A DNA stretch of 64,000 nucleotides from JAXGQE01 sp040766585 (GCA_040766585.1 JAXGQE010000006.1:1-64000); one strand, 5' to 3'. Positions 35,950 to 45,211 are shown, counted from the first letter of the stretch. Made by a program: numbers and translations. Notes: a model not told the origin generated them from the letters alone.

Positions 35950-35960
35950 ATGTTTGTTCG
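35947..35960 (-). promoter_or_regulatory. lexA box: LexA/DinR-like SOS box
   Basis: The minus strand CGAACAAACATTTG matches the symmetrical Gram-positive SOS half-sites CGAAC/GTTYG at all but one of the ten half-site bases (ATTTG in place of GTTTG), with the four-base spacer. It overlaps the -35 region of the uvrB promoter, a position where a repressor would block RNA polymerase. Confidence 0.6.
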
Positions 35961-35970
35961 CTTTTTCAGC

Positions 35971-35999
35971 TAAAAAAACCAGGCGTACAGCCCGGTTTT
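35971..35999 (-). terminator. Terminator after the S41 peptidase gene
   Basis: AAAACC-GGC stem with one mismatch and a five-base loop, followed on the minus strand by seven T bases, 26 bp past the stop at 36025. Confidence 0.8.
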
Positions 36000-36024
36000 C
36001 TGGGAAAATCGCCTAGGTATTGAT

Positions 36025-37404
36025 TCAGTCTTTCAGCAGCGTTTCCACGGCTTTATCCAGTTGTGGATCCACCATCGCACCATCGGGAAACTCTTTCTCC
36101 CACTCGGAAATAACTCGATACAAAACTTTTCTCGTGGCAGCTCCGTCCGACTCCAGTCCTACATCCTCCTGAAATTCTTTCACAGCCCCCGCCAGCGCTG
36201 CATTATAGGATAGCTGCCCGTCATCCACCGTATAGCCCAGATCCGATAAGAGAGTCGCCAGTTTTTTCACATCCTGCCCGGTATCCCCTACGGCGAGATC
36301 CCGGTCTCCCAGGTCGAATACCTCCAGATCCGGAGCAATCCCGATGCCGTTGATCTGGGTCCCGGCTGGGGTCAGGTATCGATTGGTGGTTATCTTGAAT
36401 CCGCCTCCATTGAACAATCCAAAAATTCCCTGTACGGAGGCTTTGCCAAATGTTGTTGTACCGATCAGAATGCCGGACCCGCTGTCTTTGATGGCTCCCG
36501 ATACGACTTCAGAAGCACTGGCGCTTCCGTCGTTAATCAGAACAGCCAGGGGAATACCGATCCCCGGGGTTTCTGAATACCGGGTTTCCCGACTTCCGCT
36601 TCGATCCACAATATGCACCACCGGGCCAGGCGGGATGAGCATTTCTGCCACTTCCACGCTGTCCGAGAGGACCCCTCCAGGGTTGTTCCGCAGATCCAGC
36701 ACCAGTCCCCTCATGGACTCTTTTGTCAGCTCATTCAGAGCATTTTGAAAATCGGCAGCGGTAGTCCGATTGAATTCGGTGATGGCGATGTATCCAATCC
36801 CGTTTTCTAAAAGCTGGAACTGAACAGTTTCGATTTCAATTAAAGCACGTCGAATCTCAAACACACGGGGTTCCTCTTCCCCCTCCCGAAGGACTGTCAC
36901 TTCCACCACGGTTCCGATCTTGCCTCTCATCAGATCCACAATCTCGTCCAATGTCAGATCGGCGGTTTCAACCCCATCCACCGCCGTAATCTGGTCTCCG
37001 CGCATCAGCCCGGCTTTGTCCCCGGGCGTTCCTTCAATGGGTGCAATGATGACGATTTTGTCATCACGGATCCCGACGTAGATACCGACCCCGCCAAAGG
37101 ATCCATCCGTTTCCTCCATGATTCTCTGGTACTGGGATGCCGGCAGATAGGATGTATAGGGGTCTTCTGTGGCTTCCAGCAATCCGGATATGGCCCCTTC
37201 CATCAGTTTCTCGCTGGAGATGTCCTCCACAAAATGTTCTTTTACATATTCATACACATAAAAAAAGTCTTCCAGCTCAGACAATTCATGCCGCTCTACA
37301 CCGAGAATATTCTGATAGCGCAGCATGGTAAAGTTGTAGGTCAGATAGGATGATACCACCGCGGCCAGAATCAGCAGCAAAATAAAAGATTTCTTCAGCT
37401 TCAA
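36025..37404 (-). CDS. S41 family C-terminal processing peptidase with peptidoglycan-binding domain
   Basis: About 459 residues. An N-terminal membrane anchor (SFILLLILAAVV) leads to a PDZ domain (about 85-175) and the S41 protease core with nucleophile Ser in INDGSASASEVVSG and general-base Lys in TTFGKASVQG. A C-terminal peptidoglycan-binding-1 domain (about 375-440) follows. It resembles CtpB/CtpA, which cleave exported regulators. The start is uncertain: TTG 37404 or GTG 37413 after GGGGTGAG; anything further upstream falls inside a terminator. It is next to the M23 peptidase and ftsEX genes. Confidence 0.9.
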   Translation of the reverse strand: MKLKKSFILLLILAAVVSSYLTYNFTMLRYQNILGVERHELSELEDFFYVYEYVKEHFVEDISSEKLMEGAISGLLEATEDPYTSYLPASQYQRIMEETDGSFGGVGIYVGIRDDKIVIIAPIEGTPGDKAGLMRGDQITAVDGVETADLTLDEIVDLMRGKIGTVVEVTVLREGEEEPRVFEIRRALIEIETVQFQLLENGIGYIAITEFNRTTAADFQNALNELTKESMRGLVLDLRNNPGGVLSDSVEVAEMLIPPGPVVHIVDRSGSRETRYSETPGIGIPLAVLINDGSASASEVVSGAIKDSGSGILIGTTTFGKASVQGIFGLFNGGGFKITTNRYLTPAGTQINGIGIAPDLEVFDLGDRDLAVGDTGQDVKKLATLLSDLGYTVDDGQLSYNAALAGAVKEFQEDVGLESDGAATRKVLYRVISEWEKEFPDGAMVDPQLDKAVETLLKD

Positions 37405-37421
37405 TCCACTCACCCCATTCG

Positions 37422-37458
37422 TTGATAAAAACAATAAGGCCAGGGGATTCCTGGCCTT
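37422..37458 (-). terminator. Terminator between M23 peptidase and S41 peptidase genes
   Basis: AAGGCCAGG/CCTGGCCTT nine-bp stem with five-base loop, then a T-rich tail (TTATTGTTTTTAT) on the minus strand, 14 bp past the M23 stop. Confidence 0.75.
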
Positions 37459-37471
37459 CAGAACCGCTTTT

Positions 37472-38611
37472 CTAGGGCAGCCACTTCATGGGATCTTCGG
37501 GAACACCGCCCACACGCACTTCAAAGTGCAGGTGAGGTCCGGTACTCAGTCCGGTGGATCCCACTCTGGCAATGACTTCCCCACGGGCTACATCATCACC
37601 GGTACGAACCAGATTGGCAGAATGATGGGCATACAGTGTGGAAATTCCTCCTCCATGATCGATGATGACTGCATAGCCGTATGCACCCATCCAGCCGCTG
37701 GAAATGACTGTTCCTCCATTAGCCGCTTTCACGGATGTACCGGATGATGCCGCAATATCAATCCCGGTATGTAATTTGTACACTTTCAGGACCGGATGGT
37801 AGCGCATTCCGAACGGAGATGTGATTCGTCCGCTCACCGGCCAGATGAAACTGGTGGTGGGAGCATCCCCCGAACTGTTGCGCTGCAGATCGCGTATAAT
37901 CCGTTCCAGTTCCTTGGAGGTCCGCTCCAGATCATCCAGCGCTTCCTCATACGTTTCTTTATCCATTTTCAGCTGGCCCAGCAGTTGTTCCCTGCTGGCA
38001 GCTCTCGCTTCAATCGTTCTTTTTTCACTGTTTGCAGCCTGAGTCAGCTTCGTCAGTTCCGCCTGTTTTTCTACCAGTTCCGCTTTCTTCTCTTCAATTA
38101 ATTGTTTTTGTTCGCGGACCTGAGCCAGAATTTCAGCGTCTGCCCGGATGATCTGCTGAAGCAACTCAAAGCGATTGACAAAATCAGCAAAGGATGTGGA
38201 ACTAAAAAGTACTTCCAGGTAGCTGACGGTCCCTCTCTCGTGAATGGCTCGAATTCTTCTGCCCAAAAGATCGTTCCTCAGGGCCACCGTTTCTTCGGCT
38301 GTCTTTAACTCGCCTTCAACAACCACAATTTCCCTTCGCACAAAATACAGCTGATTCTCCAGTTTCCTTAGCTGGATTTCTGCTTGTCGGAGTTCGGTTT
38401 CGATCACTCCCAATTCTTGAGTCACGGATTTTTCCTGTTTGGAAACCTCCTCCAACTGTTTCTTCGTTTGCTCCAGTTCTTCCTCGATGCGTTTTTGTTC
38501 ATCCAGTTTTTCTTCCAGCTCAGACGATGCAAAAACCTGGATCGTAGAAAACATCAGAATGATTATCAACAGTAGCGCGAATAACTTCTTTGTTTTGGCC
38601 GACAAGTCCAT
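37472..38611 (-). CDS. EnvC-like M23 peptidase with coiled coil
   Basis: About 379 residues. A signal peptide (LFALLLIIILMFSTIQVFA) precedes a long coiled coil (about 30-250) and a C-terminal LytM/M23 domain with the zinc ligands in HTGIDIA, YAHHS and the HLHFEV motif, all retained, so it is probably an active endopeptidase. The arrangement directly after ftsE-ftsX matches the FtsEX-controlled PcsB/EnvC hydrolases that split septal peptidoglycan. ATG 38611 is chosen; a GTG one codon upstream is possible. Confidence 0.9.
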   Translation of the reverse strand: MDLSAKTKKLFALLLIIILMFSTIQVFASSELEEKLDEQKRIEEELEQTKKQLEEVSKQEKSVTQELGVIETELRQAEIQLRKLENQLYFVRREIVVVEGELKTAEETVALRNDLLGRRIRAIHERGTVSYLEVLFSSTSFADFVNRFELLQQIIRADAEILAQVREQKQLIEEKKAELVEKQAELTKLTQAANSEKRTIEARAASREQLLGQLKMDKETYEEALDDLERTSKELERIIRDLQRNSSGDAPTTSFIWPVSGRITSPFGMRYHPVLKVYKLHTGIDIAASSGTSVKAANGGTVISSGWMGAYGYAVIIDHGGGISTLYAHHSANLVRTGDDVARGEVIARVGSTGLSTGPHLHFEVRVGGVPEDPMKWLP

Positions 38612-38645
38612 CACCCACTTTCGCTACAATATTCTGGAGAAAAAT

Positions 38646-39533
38646 CTATACCTGTAAATATCGTCGGATCGAGATCACGCTTCCCAATGCTCCGATCATG
38701 ATTCCCGAACCCAAAATGATGCTGCAGATGCTTTGAATAAATTCAGCCGACTGGATTAACGGAAGAAAAGGCAAAGACACCGACAGGTTCTGAACCAATG
38801 CCGGATATCCGAAGAAAATAATGAGTATGGTTACCGCCGCTCCGCCCATTCCCAGAAGCATTCCTTCCAGAACAAACGGCCAGCGAATAAACCAGTCGGT
38901 GGCTCCCACCAGCTTCATGATGCCGATTTCCCGTCTTCGGGCAAATACCGTCAGCTTAATTGTATTGGAAATCATAAACGCCGTCATCAGAACCAGCAGA
39001 GTTGCAATGGCCAGACCGAAAGTGCGAATCATTTTTGTCAGGCCCAGCAATCGTTCCACCACTTCGCTCCGATACTGTACTTCTGATATTCCAGCAACTT
39101 TTTCAATTTCCTGCGCAGTTTCATTAATTTTTTCCTGATTTTGCAATTTTATCTGCACACTGTCTCTCAGAGGGTTCATTCCCTCCACGGCTTCCAACAG
39201 TTCACTTTCATCTCCAAACTGTTCTTTCAGGAGATTCAGTGCTTCTTCTTTGCTTACATAGATCACGCCTTCAATATTGCTGATCCCGGAAACGGCGCTG
39301 ATCCCGGCGTCAATCTCCTCCTGAGTAGCCTCTTCACTGAAATAGGCCGTAATCTCAACTTGAGACTCCAAATCATCCACCAGGTTTTCCACATTGGCGG
39401 CAAAAAGAAGGAAGAATCCAAGGATTAGCAGAGCCACTGTGACGGTACCCACAGACGCAATGCTCATGAGTCTGTTCCGCCGCAGGCTTGTGGTTGTCTC
39501 CGTCCAGAGACGTCTAAAACTCCGCAGCTTCAT
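38646..39533 (-). CDS. ftsX: Cell division protein FtsX
   Basis: A 295-residue FtsX with four membrane helices (about 20-45, 170-195, 220-240, 265-290) and a large extracytoplasmic loop after the first. The TIKLTVFARRREIGIMKLVGATDWFIRWPFVLEG stretch, split across helices two and three, is typical. ATG 39533 lies inside the ftsE gene's last codons (overlap 20 bp). It transmits the FtsE ATPase cycle to the M23 peptidase encoded next. Confidence 0.95.
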   Translation of the reverse strand: MKLRSFRRLWTETTTSLRRNRLMSIASVGTVTVALLILGFFLLFAANVENLVDDLESQVEITAYFSEEATQEEIDAGISAVSGISNIEGVIYVSKEEALNLLKEQFGDESELLEAVEGMNPLRDSVQIKLQNQEKINETAQEIEKVAGISEVQYRSEVVERLLGLTKMIRTFGLAIATLLVLMTAFMISNTIKLTVFARRREIGIMKLVGATDWFIRWPFVLEGMLLGMGGAAVTILIIFFGYPALVQNLSVSLPFLPLIQSAEFIQSICSIILGSGIMIGALGSVISIRRYLQV

Positions 39534-40209
39534 ACCCGTACACACCTCTTTCCTGATCGCTGACCAACCGGCCGTCCTCGATGGTAATCACTCGCTTGTG
39601 CATGTGATCCACGATATCTTTGGCATGGGTACCAATAACCACGGTTGTTCCTCGATGATTAATCTCCTCAAAAAGACGGATAATTTCCCAGGAATTGCGC
39701 GGATCCAGATTTCCGGTGGGTTCATCGGCCACCACGATAGCGGGGTTGTTGACAATTGCCCGTGCAATGGCCACTCGCTGCTGCTCACCGCCTGACAGTT
39801 CAGACGGCAGCGCTTTCATTTTATGGGCCAGCCCCACTACCTCTAGGGTGGCCGGTACTCTCTTGCTGATTTCCCGATCGCTGGATTCAACAACCTCCAT
39901 GGCGAAGGCGACATTTTCGTATACCGTTTTATTGGGCAGCAGACGAAAATCCTGAAAAACAACACCGATATTTCGCCGCAGAAGGGCCACATCGTTGCTT
40001 CTCATGCGGTTCACATTTTTGCTGTTGATGATCACCATGCCGCTGGTGGGTATCTCTTCCCGATAAATCAGTTTGATGAATGTTGATTTCCCGGCACCGC
40101 TGGCACCGACCACAAAGACAAATTCACCTTTTCTGACCCGGGTTGTCACATCATCCAGAGCGACGGTCCCGTTGCTGTATTTCTTAGATACATTCCACAT
40201 TTGAATCAA
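39514..40209 (-). CDS. ftsE: Cell division ATP-binding protein FtsE
   Basis: A 231-residue ABC ATPase: Walker A GASGAGKST, Q-loop FQDFRLL, signature LSGGEQQR, Walker B AIVVADEPTGNLD and the switch His. The frame is open to 40260, but family proteins begin MIQMxNVSKxY, which fits a TTG start at 40209 after AGGGGTGAG. ATG 40200 is the alternative with long spacing. It overlaps ftsX. Confidence 0.95.
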   Translation of the reverse strand: MIQMWNVSKKYSNGTVALDDVTTRVRKGEFVFVVGASGAGKSTFIKLIYREEIPTSGMVIINSKNVNRMRSNDVALLRRNIGVVFQDFRLLPNKTVYENVAFAMEVVESSDREISKRVPATLEVVGLAHKMKALPSELSGGEQQRVAIARAIVNNPAIVVADEPTGNLDPRNSWEIIRLFEEINHRGTTVVIGTHAKDIVDHMHKRVITIEDGRLVSDQERGVYGYEAAEF

Positions 40210-40245
40210 AATTCTCACCCCTGGATCGTGATGATCCATTGAATT

Positions 40246-40274
40246 TTTATTCATGAACAAATCGTATTCGACAA
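40246..40274 (-). promoter_or_regulatory. Possible ftsE promoter
   Basis: TTGTCG (40269-40274) and AATAAA (40246-40251), 17-bp spacer, minus strand. Each hexamer matches consensus at four of six positions; weak support. Confidence 0.35.
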
Positions 40275-40291
40275 CCTGGGATATAATCCCT

Positions 40292-41254
40292 CTAGACGGA
40301 TCCTGTCTGACAATCCCTTTTCTTCCCGATCGACTGTCTGGCTGCCTGTACCAATGCCTCTGGTGTCAGATAGTATTTTTTCAAAAGTTCATCCGGTGTT
40401 CCGGATTCTCCAAAATGGTCCCGAATTCCCACCCGGACTACTGGCGCAGGGTATGTCTCGGTCAGCACCTCGGCCACCGCACTCCCCAAACCACCGATGA
40501 TGCTGTGTTCTTCCGCTGTAACGACACACTCGGTCTCTTGGGCAGCTTTGGCAATGGATTCCCGGTCGATGGGTTTGATCGTATGAATATGGAGTACTGT
40601 GGCATGAATCCCTTCCGATTCCAACACGGCAGCAGCGTCCAGCGCCATGGCTGTCATCAGCCCCGTTGTAATGAAAGAAACATCTTTCCCTTCACGCATC
40701 CAGACAGCCCGTTCAACGTCAAACCGGTATGTATCATCAAAGATAACCGGCACCCCGGCCCGCCCCAGTCGAATGTAGACCGGCCCATCTGTTCGAGCTG
40801 CGTATTGGACGGCTGCTTTCGTCTCAACGGCATCGGACGGAACCAGCACCGTCATGTTGGGCAGCGACCGCATCAGCGAAATATCTTCAATGGACTGATG
40901 GGAACCTCCGTCTTCACCCACAGTAATGCCGGCATGGGACGCGGCAATTTTAACGTTCAAAGCAGGATAGGCAATGGTATTGCGGATCTGCTCGAATGCT
41001 CTCCCGGTAGCAAACATGGCAAAAGTACTGGCAAAGGGAATCTTTCCCCCTAAGGAAAGCCCAGCTGCCGTCCCCATCATGTTCTGTTCTGCGATCCCCA
41101 TGTTGAAGAACCGTTTCGGAAATTCTTTTCCAAATGCCGCTGTTTTGGTGGATTTAGATAGATCCGCATCCAGGACCACTATTCTTTCATCGGCGGCACC
41201 TAATTCCACCAGAATCTGCCCGTATGCATCCCTTGTAGCGATCTTCTTGGTCAT
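40292..41254 (-). CDS. Transketolase, C-terminal subunit
   Basis: A 320-residue protein equal to the pyrimidine-binding and C-terminal domains of transketolase: VVLDADLSKSTKT, GIAEQNMMGTAAGLSLGG with the catalytic Glu, and SHAGITVGEDGGSHQ. It overlaps the N-terminal subunit gene by four bases. Together they form a split thiamine-diphosphate transketolase for pentose phosphate interconversion, a two-gene form common in Clostridia. Confidence 0.95.
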   Translation of the reverse strand: MTKKIATRDAYGQILVELGAADERIVVLDADLSKSTKTAAFGKEFPKRFFNMGIAEQNMMGTAAGLSLGGKIPFASTFAMFATGRAFEQIRNTIAYPALNVKIAASHAGITVGEDGGSHQSIEDISLMRSLPNMTVLVPSDAVETKAAVQYAARTDGPVYIRLGRAGVPVIFDDTYRFDVERAVWMREGKDVSFITTGLMTAMALDAAAVLESEGIHATVLHIHTIKPIDRESIAKAAQETECVVTAEEHSIIGGLGSAVAEVLTETYPAPVVRVGIRDHFGESGTPDELLKKYYLTPEALVQAARQSIGKKRDCQTGSV

Positions 41255-42069
41255 CGGTCGTTCACCCCCAGATCGATCAGCGCTTGTTTCAGCTGCTCCG
41301 GATCCGGAGCTTTTCCGTGCCAGTCCACTTCGTTTTCCATAAACGATACACCTTTTCCCTTGATGGTATGAGCGATTATGATGGCTGGCTGGCCAGTAAT
41401 TCCCTTGGCCCAGCGAAAAGCATCAGCAATTTCCTGCAGATTGTGTCCGTCAATCTCCATGGTGGCCCATCCAAATGCCTCCCATTTTGCCCGGATCGGA
41501 TCGGAACACATAATGTCTTTGACACATCCGTCAATCTGGAGGCCGTTGAAATCCAGGATGGCTGTAAGGTTGTCCAGTTGATAGTGACTGGCTGCCATGG
41601 CGGCTTCCCAGATCTGACCCTCTTCAATTTCCCCATCTCCCACCATGGCAAAAACCCGATACGATTTTTGGTCAATCTTACCGGCCAAAGCCATACCGCA
41701 GGCGATGGACAGTCCTTGTCCCAAAGAGCCGGTGGAGGCCTCCACTCCGGGAGTCTTTCTCATATCCGGGTGCCCCTGGAGATGACTGCCTATTTTCCGG
41801 AGAGTCATCAAATCAGAGACCGGGAAAAACCCCCGGTGAGCCAATGCAGCATACAGCACAGGAGCTGCATGCCCTTTGCTCAGGACAAATCGGTCTCGAT
41901 CTTCCCACTGGGGATTGCCCGGATCAATATTCATCTCACCAAAGTACAGTACCGTCATAATGTCCGCTGCCGAAAGGGATCCACCTGGATGCCCTGACTT
42001 TGCTTCTGCAACCATGCGGACAATGCTTTCCCTCAAAGCGGTTGCAGTTTTTTCCCATTCTTTGATCAT
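41251..42069 (-). CDS. Transketolase, N-terminal subunit
   Basis: A 272-residue thiamine-diphosphate-binding half: AKSGHPGGSLSAADIMTVLYFG, LSKGHAAPVLYAAL, GSLGQGLSIACGMAL and the ThDP/Mg motif GDGEIEEGQIWEA. ATG 42069 overlaps the stop of the glycosyltransferase gene (TGATG), with GGGAGG further upstream. Pairs with the C-terminal subunit immediately downstream. Confidence 0.95.
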   Translation of the reverse strand: MIKEWEKTATALRESIVRMVAEAKSGHPGGSLSAADIMTVLYFGEMNIDPGNPQWEDRDRFVLSKGHAAPVLYAALAHRGFFPVSDLMTLRKIGSHLQGHPDMRKTPGVEASTGSLGQGLSIACGMALAGKIDQKSYRVFAMVGDGEIEEGQIWEAAMAASHYQLDNLTAILDFNGLQIDGCVKDIMCSDPIRAKWEAFGWATMEIDGHNLQEIADAFRWAKGITGQPAIIIAHTIKGKGVSFMENEVDWHGKAPDPEQLKQALIDLGVNDR

Positions 42070-42815
42070 CACTGCGATTGCCTCCCATTCACAAACTTAT
42101 CTTTCAGCACAGCCCCGATAAACAAAGGCAGCGCCAGTATTCTACGAAATCGCTTCGGTTCTTTGATCAAACGGTACAGCCATTCAATACCGATTCTCTG
42201 CATCCATAATGGAGCCCTCTTGAGGCTTCCGCTTAAGACATCAAAGCTACCGCCAACTCCCATCATCAGGGGAACGGACAGAATATCCCGGTACTTGCAC
42301 ATCCACTCTTCCTGTTTCGGAGCACCCAAACCCACAAAAATGATTTCCGGGCTGCAGTTACGGATGGTTTGAATCAAATCCTCTTCGGTTTCATCGGTAA
42401 AGAATCCGTGGTGAACGCCGCAAATCCGAAGTTCTGGCCACTTCTTCTCCGCATTTTCTTTCGCCGCAGCCACGACTTCTTCCCGAGCTCCAAGAAAAAA
42501 GACTCGAATACCTTGCTTTTCTGCCTCACTCAACAGATTGCTCATCAAATCGATGCCGGCTACTCTTTCGGGGAGAGGCTTCCCGTAGAATCGGGCCGCC
42601 CAGATCAATCCGCTGCCGTCGGCAATGCGCAAATCAGCCTGGTTCAGCCACTGGTTCAGCCGAGGATTCCTGGCAGCCCGGTACAATATCTCCGCATTGG
42701 GGGTCATGATTATATGAGCACCCGGTTCTCTTAGAAAACCCAAAGCAGACTGCACAGCTTCGGCCATTGTCAGCGAATGAATCGGCATACCCAATATTAA
42801 AACTTCTTCAGTCAA
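42069..42815 (-). CDS. WecG/TagA/CpsF family glycosyltransferase
   Basis: A 248-residue GT26 family enzyme. MTPNAEILYRAARNPRLN, ADLRIADGSGLIWAARF, RVAGIDLM, FFLGAREEV and VGLGAPKQEEWM follow the family order. It transfers ManNAc-type sugars to a lipid-linked acceptor for teichoic acid or polysaccharide synthesis at the membrane. The start is TTG 42815, nine bases after AGGAG. Other wall-polymer genes are not nearby, so the polymer is unknown. Confidence 0.92.
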   Translation of the reverse strand: MTEEVLILGMPIHSLTMAEAVQSALGFLREPGAHIIMTPNAEILYRAARNPRLNQWLNQADLRIADGSGLIWAARFYGKPLPERVAGIDLMSNLLSEAEKQGIRVFFLGAREEVVAAAKENAEKKWPELRICGVHHGFFTDETEEDLIQTIRNCSPEIIFVGLGAPKQEEWMCKYRDILSVPLMMGVGGSFDVLSGSLKRAPLWMQRIGIEWLYRLIKEPKRFRRILALPLFIGAVLKDKFVNGRQSQ

Positions 42816-42848
42816 CGGACACCACTCCTGAACAGCGGTATATAAGCT

Positions 42849-42873
42849 GGCCGTTAAGTACTGCTTAACGGCC
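42849..42873 (-). terminator. Hairpin between exported protein gene and tagA-like gene
   Basis: GGCCGTTAAG/CTTAACGGCC, a perfect ten-bp stem with a five-base loop, eight bp past the upstream stop. No T run follows on the minus strand, so termination efficiency is uncertain. Confidence 0.45.
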
Positions 42874-42880
42874 TTAAAAC

Positions 42881-43309
42881 TTAACTCTGAATTGTGTATG
42901 TACCCTTGATCAGGACCAGCACCGTATTGGATGCCCGGAATCCGCGACCAGACCGGGGAGTCAGGATATGGTTGTTCAATGGAATAACCACTGCAGACGA
43001 TATGTCTTTCCCGGTGGTCAGGTTGGCCAGCCCCGCATTGGGAGCCACATTGTAAGCAACCGCTGAACCCATTCGCAGGACAAATTCTGTCCCCTCATTG
43101 GCGATGAGTTTTTGCCCTTTCTCCACTGTCACTAAAGTGTAAGTGGCCATCTGATCCACATAGCTCTTGGCTGCAATCGGATCAGTCGATGACCCGGGTT
43201 CAGTGGTCGAAGCACCGGCCGGTTGTCTGATAAAAAACCCCAGGCAAAATGAAACGACAATCACAGCTGCCCAAACCATCCATTTGTTGCGTCCCTTTCG
43301 CATCGTCAT
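42881..43309 (-). CDS. Exported protein of unknown function
   Basis: About 142 residues. One membrane segment or signal anchor (WMVWAAVIVVSFCLGFFI) is followed by a low-complexity Ser/Thr linker and a C-terminal domain of about 95 residues with YVDQMATYTLVTVEKGQKLIANEGTEFVLRMG. The tail, with VVIPLNNHILTPRSGRGF and TVLVLIKGTYTI, suggests a small beta domain outside the membrane. I do not recognise a named family. ATG 43309 lies just after GGAGGAGCAGGGAG. It follows the DUF2993-type gene by about 100 bp. Confidence 0.75.
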   Translation of the reverse strand: MTMRKGRNKWMVWAAVIVVSFCLGFFIRQPAGASTTEPGSSTDPIAAKSYVDQMATYTLVTVEKGQKLIANEGTEFVLRMGSAVAYNVAPNAGLANLTTGKDISSAVVIPLNNHILTPRSGRGFRASNTVLVLIKGTYTIQS

Positions 43310-43411
43310 CTCCCTGCTCCTCCTTGTCAGTTGATTGTGCCATTTGTTCCCGCCTATCTTCGTCAAAACTGCAGTTGAATCCTGCTACCTTCCTGAAACT
43401 TTCCCGGTAAA

Positions 43412-44152
43412 TCAATCCGTAGAAAAGTCTATCTGGATAAACCCCTCCTGCAGCATAATCTCCGTTACAGCCATTCCAGCAAATACCGTTGGGCGATTAT
43501 CCGGGATCAGCTCGATGATGAAACTTTCAGTTATTTCCCGAATCATTCCCGGTATATCGAAGGGTCCGATGGTAATGCTTTCAATATTTAGACGGATTTC
43601 ACCACTTTCATGTACATACGGATACCCGCGGGTAGAAAATGAGATGTCGATGATCCCGCTTTCCCATTGGCCTCCGTAAAAAATGTATTCGTCAAAAATG
43701 ACTACCCGAGGAGACGATATATTCCCGGAATGGGTCCGAATGTACTGCTGCAGTGCATTCTCAGTAATCCGCGCATACCCCGTACCGGTCTCAAACGAAA
43801 ACCCTCCATCATTGGCAGGATCCGAGTCAACGGATACATCATGCAAATCCAATTGCCACTCATCCACCTGAATGTCGCTAAAGGAGGTATTTCCCCCCTG
43901 TATTTCAATCCTTTCAATCTGACCCTGCCAGATTGAAAAAAACGGAAACGCACTGACCCTTACTTCGGGTTCTGCATCCATCTTCCATTGAGTCTTGAAC
44001 TGGTTAGCAATCCGGTTGGCCGTCATTTCCGGCACAATCCACTGCATCACCATAAAGACTGTTATCCCCATAAAAACAATAACAGCAATGAGGCGCTCTC
44101 TCTGTTTACTGCCTGCGGACCTGCCATCGTAAGAAGGCGTAGATGAATTCAT
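43412..44152 (-). CDS. DUF2993/LmeA-like membrane-anchored protein
   Basis: About 246 residues. An N-terminal helix (LIAVIVFMGITVFMVMQWIVP) anchors a beta-rich domain containing the DUF2993 pattern: VRVSAFPFFSIWQGQIERIEIQG, repeated long strands, and a final helix-strand VFAGMAVTEIMLQEGFIQIDF. LmeA-family proteins bind phospholipids at the cell envelope in actinobacteria; the role in Firmicutes is not known. The gene overlaps the 3' end of prfB by 47 bp. Starts at ATG 44152 or ATG 44164 are both possible; the former has a better-placed GGGG. Confidence 0.75.
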   Translation of the reverse strand: MNSSTPSYDGRSAGSKQRERLIAVIVFMGITVFMVMQWIVPEMTANRIANQFKTQWKMDAEPEVRVSAFPFFSIWQGQIERIEIQGGNTSFSDIQVDEWQLDLHDVSVDSDPANDGGFSFETGTGYARITENALQQYIRTHSGNISSPRVVIFDEYIFYGGQWESGIIDISFSTRGYPYVHESGEIRLNIESITIGPFDIPGMIREITESFIIELIPDNRPTVFAGMAVTEIMLQEGFIQIDFSTD

Positions 44153-45210
44153 CGATATCCCCATCCATTACACTGCTCACATTTCCAATCTCCACGTTGG
44201 TTCGATGATCCTTGATCAAACTGTACGGGTGAAATACATAGGACCGAATCTGGCTCCCCCAGGCTATATCCTGGTATTCACCCCGCACATCCGCCAGTTC
44301 TTTTTCCTGAGCAATCCTCTGCAGTTCAAACAGTTTTGCCCGCAGCACTTTCATAGCCGTCTCACGATTGTTGTGCTGGGACCGTTCACTCTGGCACTCC
44401 ACCACAGTACCGGTGGGCAGGTGAGTTATGCGAATGGCCGAATCTGTTTTATTGACATGTTGTCCGCCGGCGCCGCTGGCTCGGTATGTATCAATGCGCA
44501 GATCCGCCGGATCAATATCCACTTCGATTGTCTCTTCTATTTCAGGGAATACATCCACCGATGCAAATGATGTGTGACGGCGCCGGGAACTGTCGAAAGG
44601 AGAAATCCGGACCAGCCGGTGAACCCCCTTTTCCGCTTTTAGAAATCCATACGCATTGTCCCCCTGAACCAGCATAGTCACACTCTTTATACCGGCTTCA
44701 TCGCCTGGCTGCAAATCGGTGACCTGAAGGCGGTATCCCCAGTTTTCAGCCCACCGGGTATACATTCTGTATAGCATCTGCACCCAGTCTTGCGCTTCTG
44801 TCCCGCCGGCTCCAGCGTGCAGAGATAAAATGGCGTTGTTCCCGTCGTACTTATCATGCAGCAATACAGTAACTTCAAAATGATCCACTTCTTTTTCCAT
44901 CTTCTTCAGGTTCTTAGTCAGCTCCGGAATGAAAGAATTATCCTCATCATCCGACGCCAGTTCCAGAAGAATGCCAATATCTTCAACACCGGCTTCCACT
45001 TGATCCACCTGCTGCACAAACGATTTGAGGGTGTTCAATTCCGCAATTAGCTCCTGTGCCTTTTCCGGATCATCCCAGAAACCGCTTTGAGCTGTTTTCT
45101 CTTCCATCTCAGCGATTTTTCTTCGTCGTGTTCCCAGGTCAAAGAGAATCCCGAAGCATCTCAAAACGATCCTTCAGTTCCTCCCAGCTCTTTCTGATCT
45201 CTTCAAACAT
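44106..45210 (-). CDS. prfB: Peptide chain release factor 2, with programmed +1 frameshift
   Basis: RF2 of about 367 residues reading UGA and UAA. The first 23 codons (MFEEIRKSWEELKDRFEMLRDSL) end at an in-frame UGA at 45139-45141, within CTTTGAC. Shifting +1 there continues as LDLGTRRRKIAEMEE and the whole RF2. This is the classic autoregulatory frameshift: slow termination by scarce RF2 lets the ribosome shift. The SPFDSS recognition motif and the catalytic GGQ in GAGGQHVNKTDSAIR are present. The start is ATG 45210 with GGAAGGA eight bases upstream, two bases past the secA stop; ATG 45219 is an alternative. Confidence 0.96.
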
Positions 45211-45211
45211 T

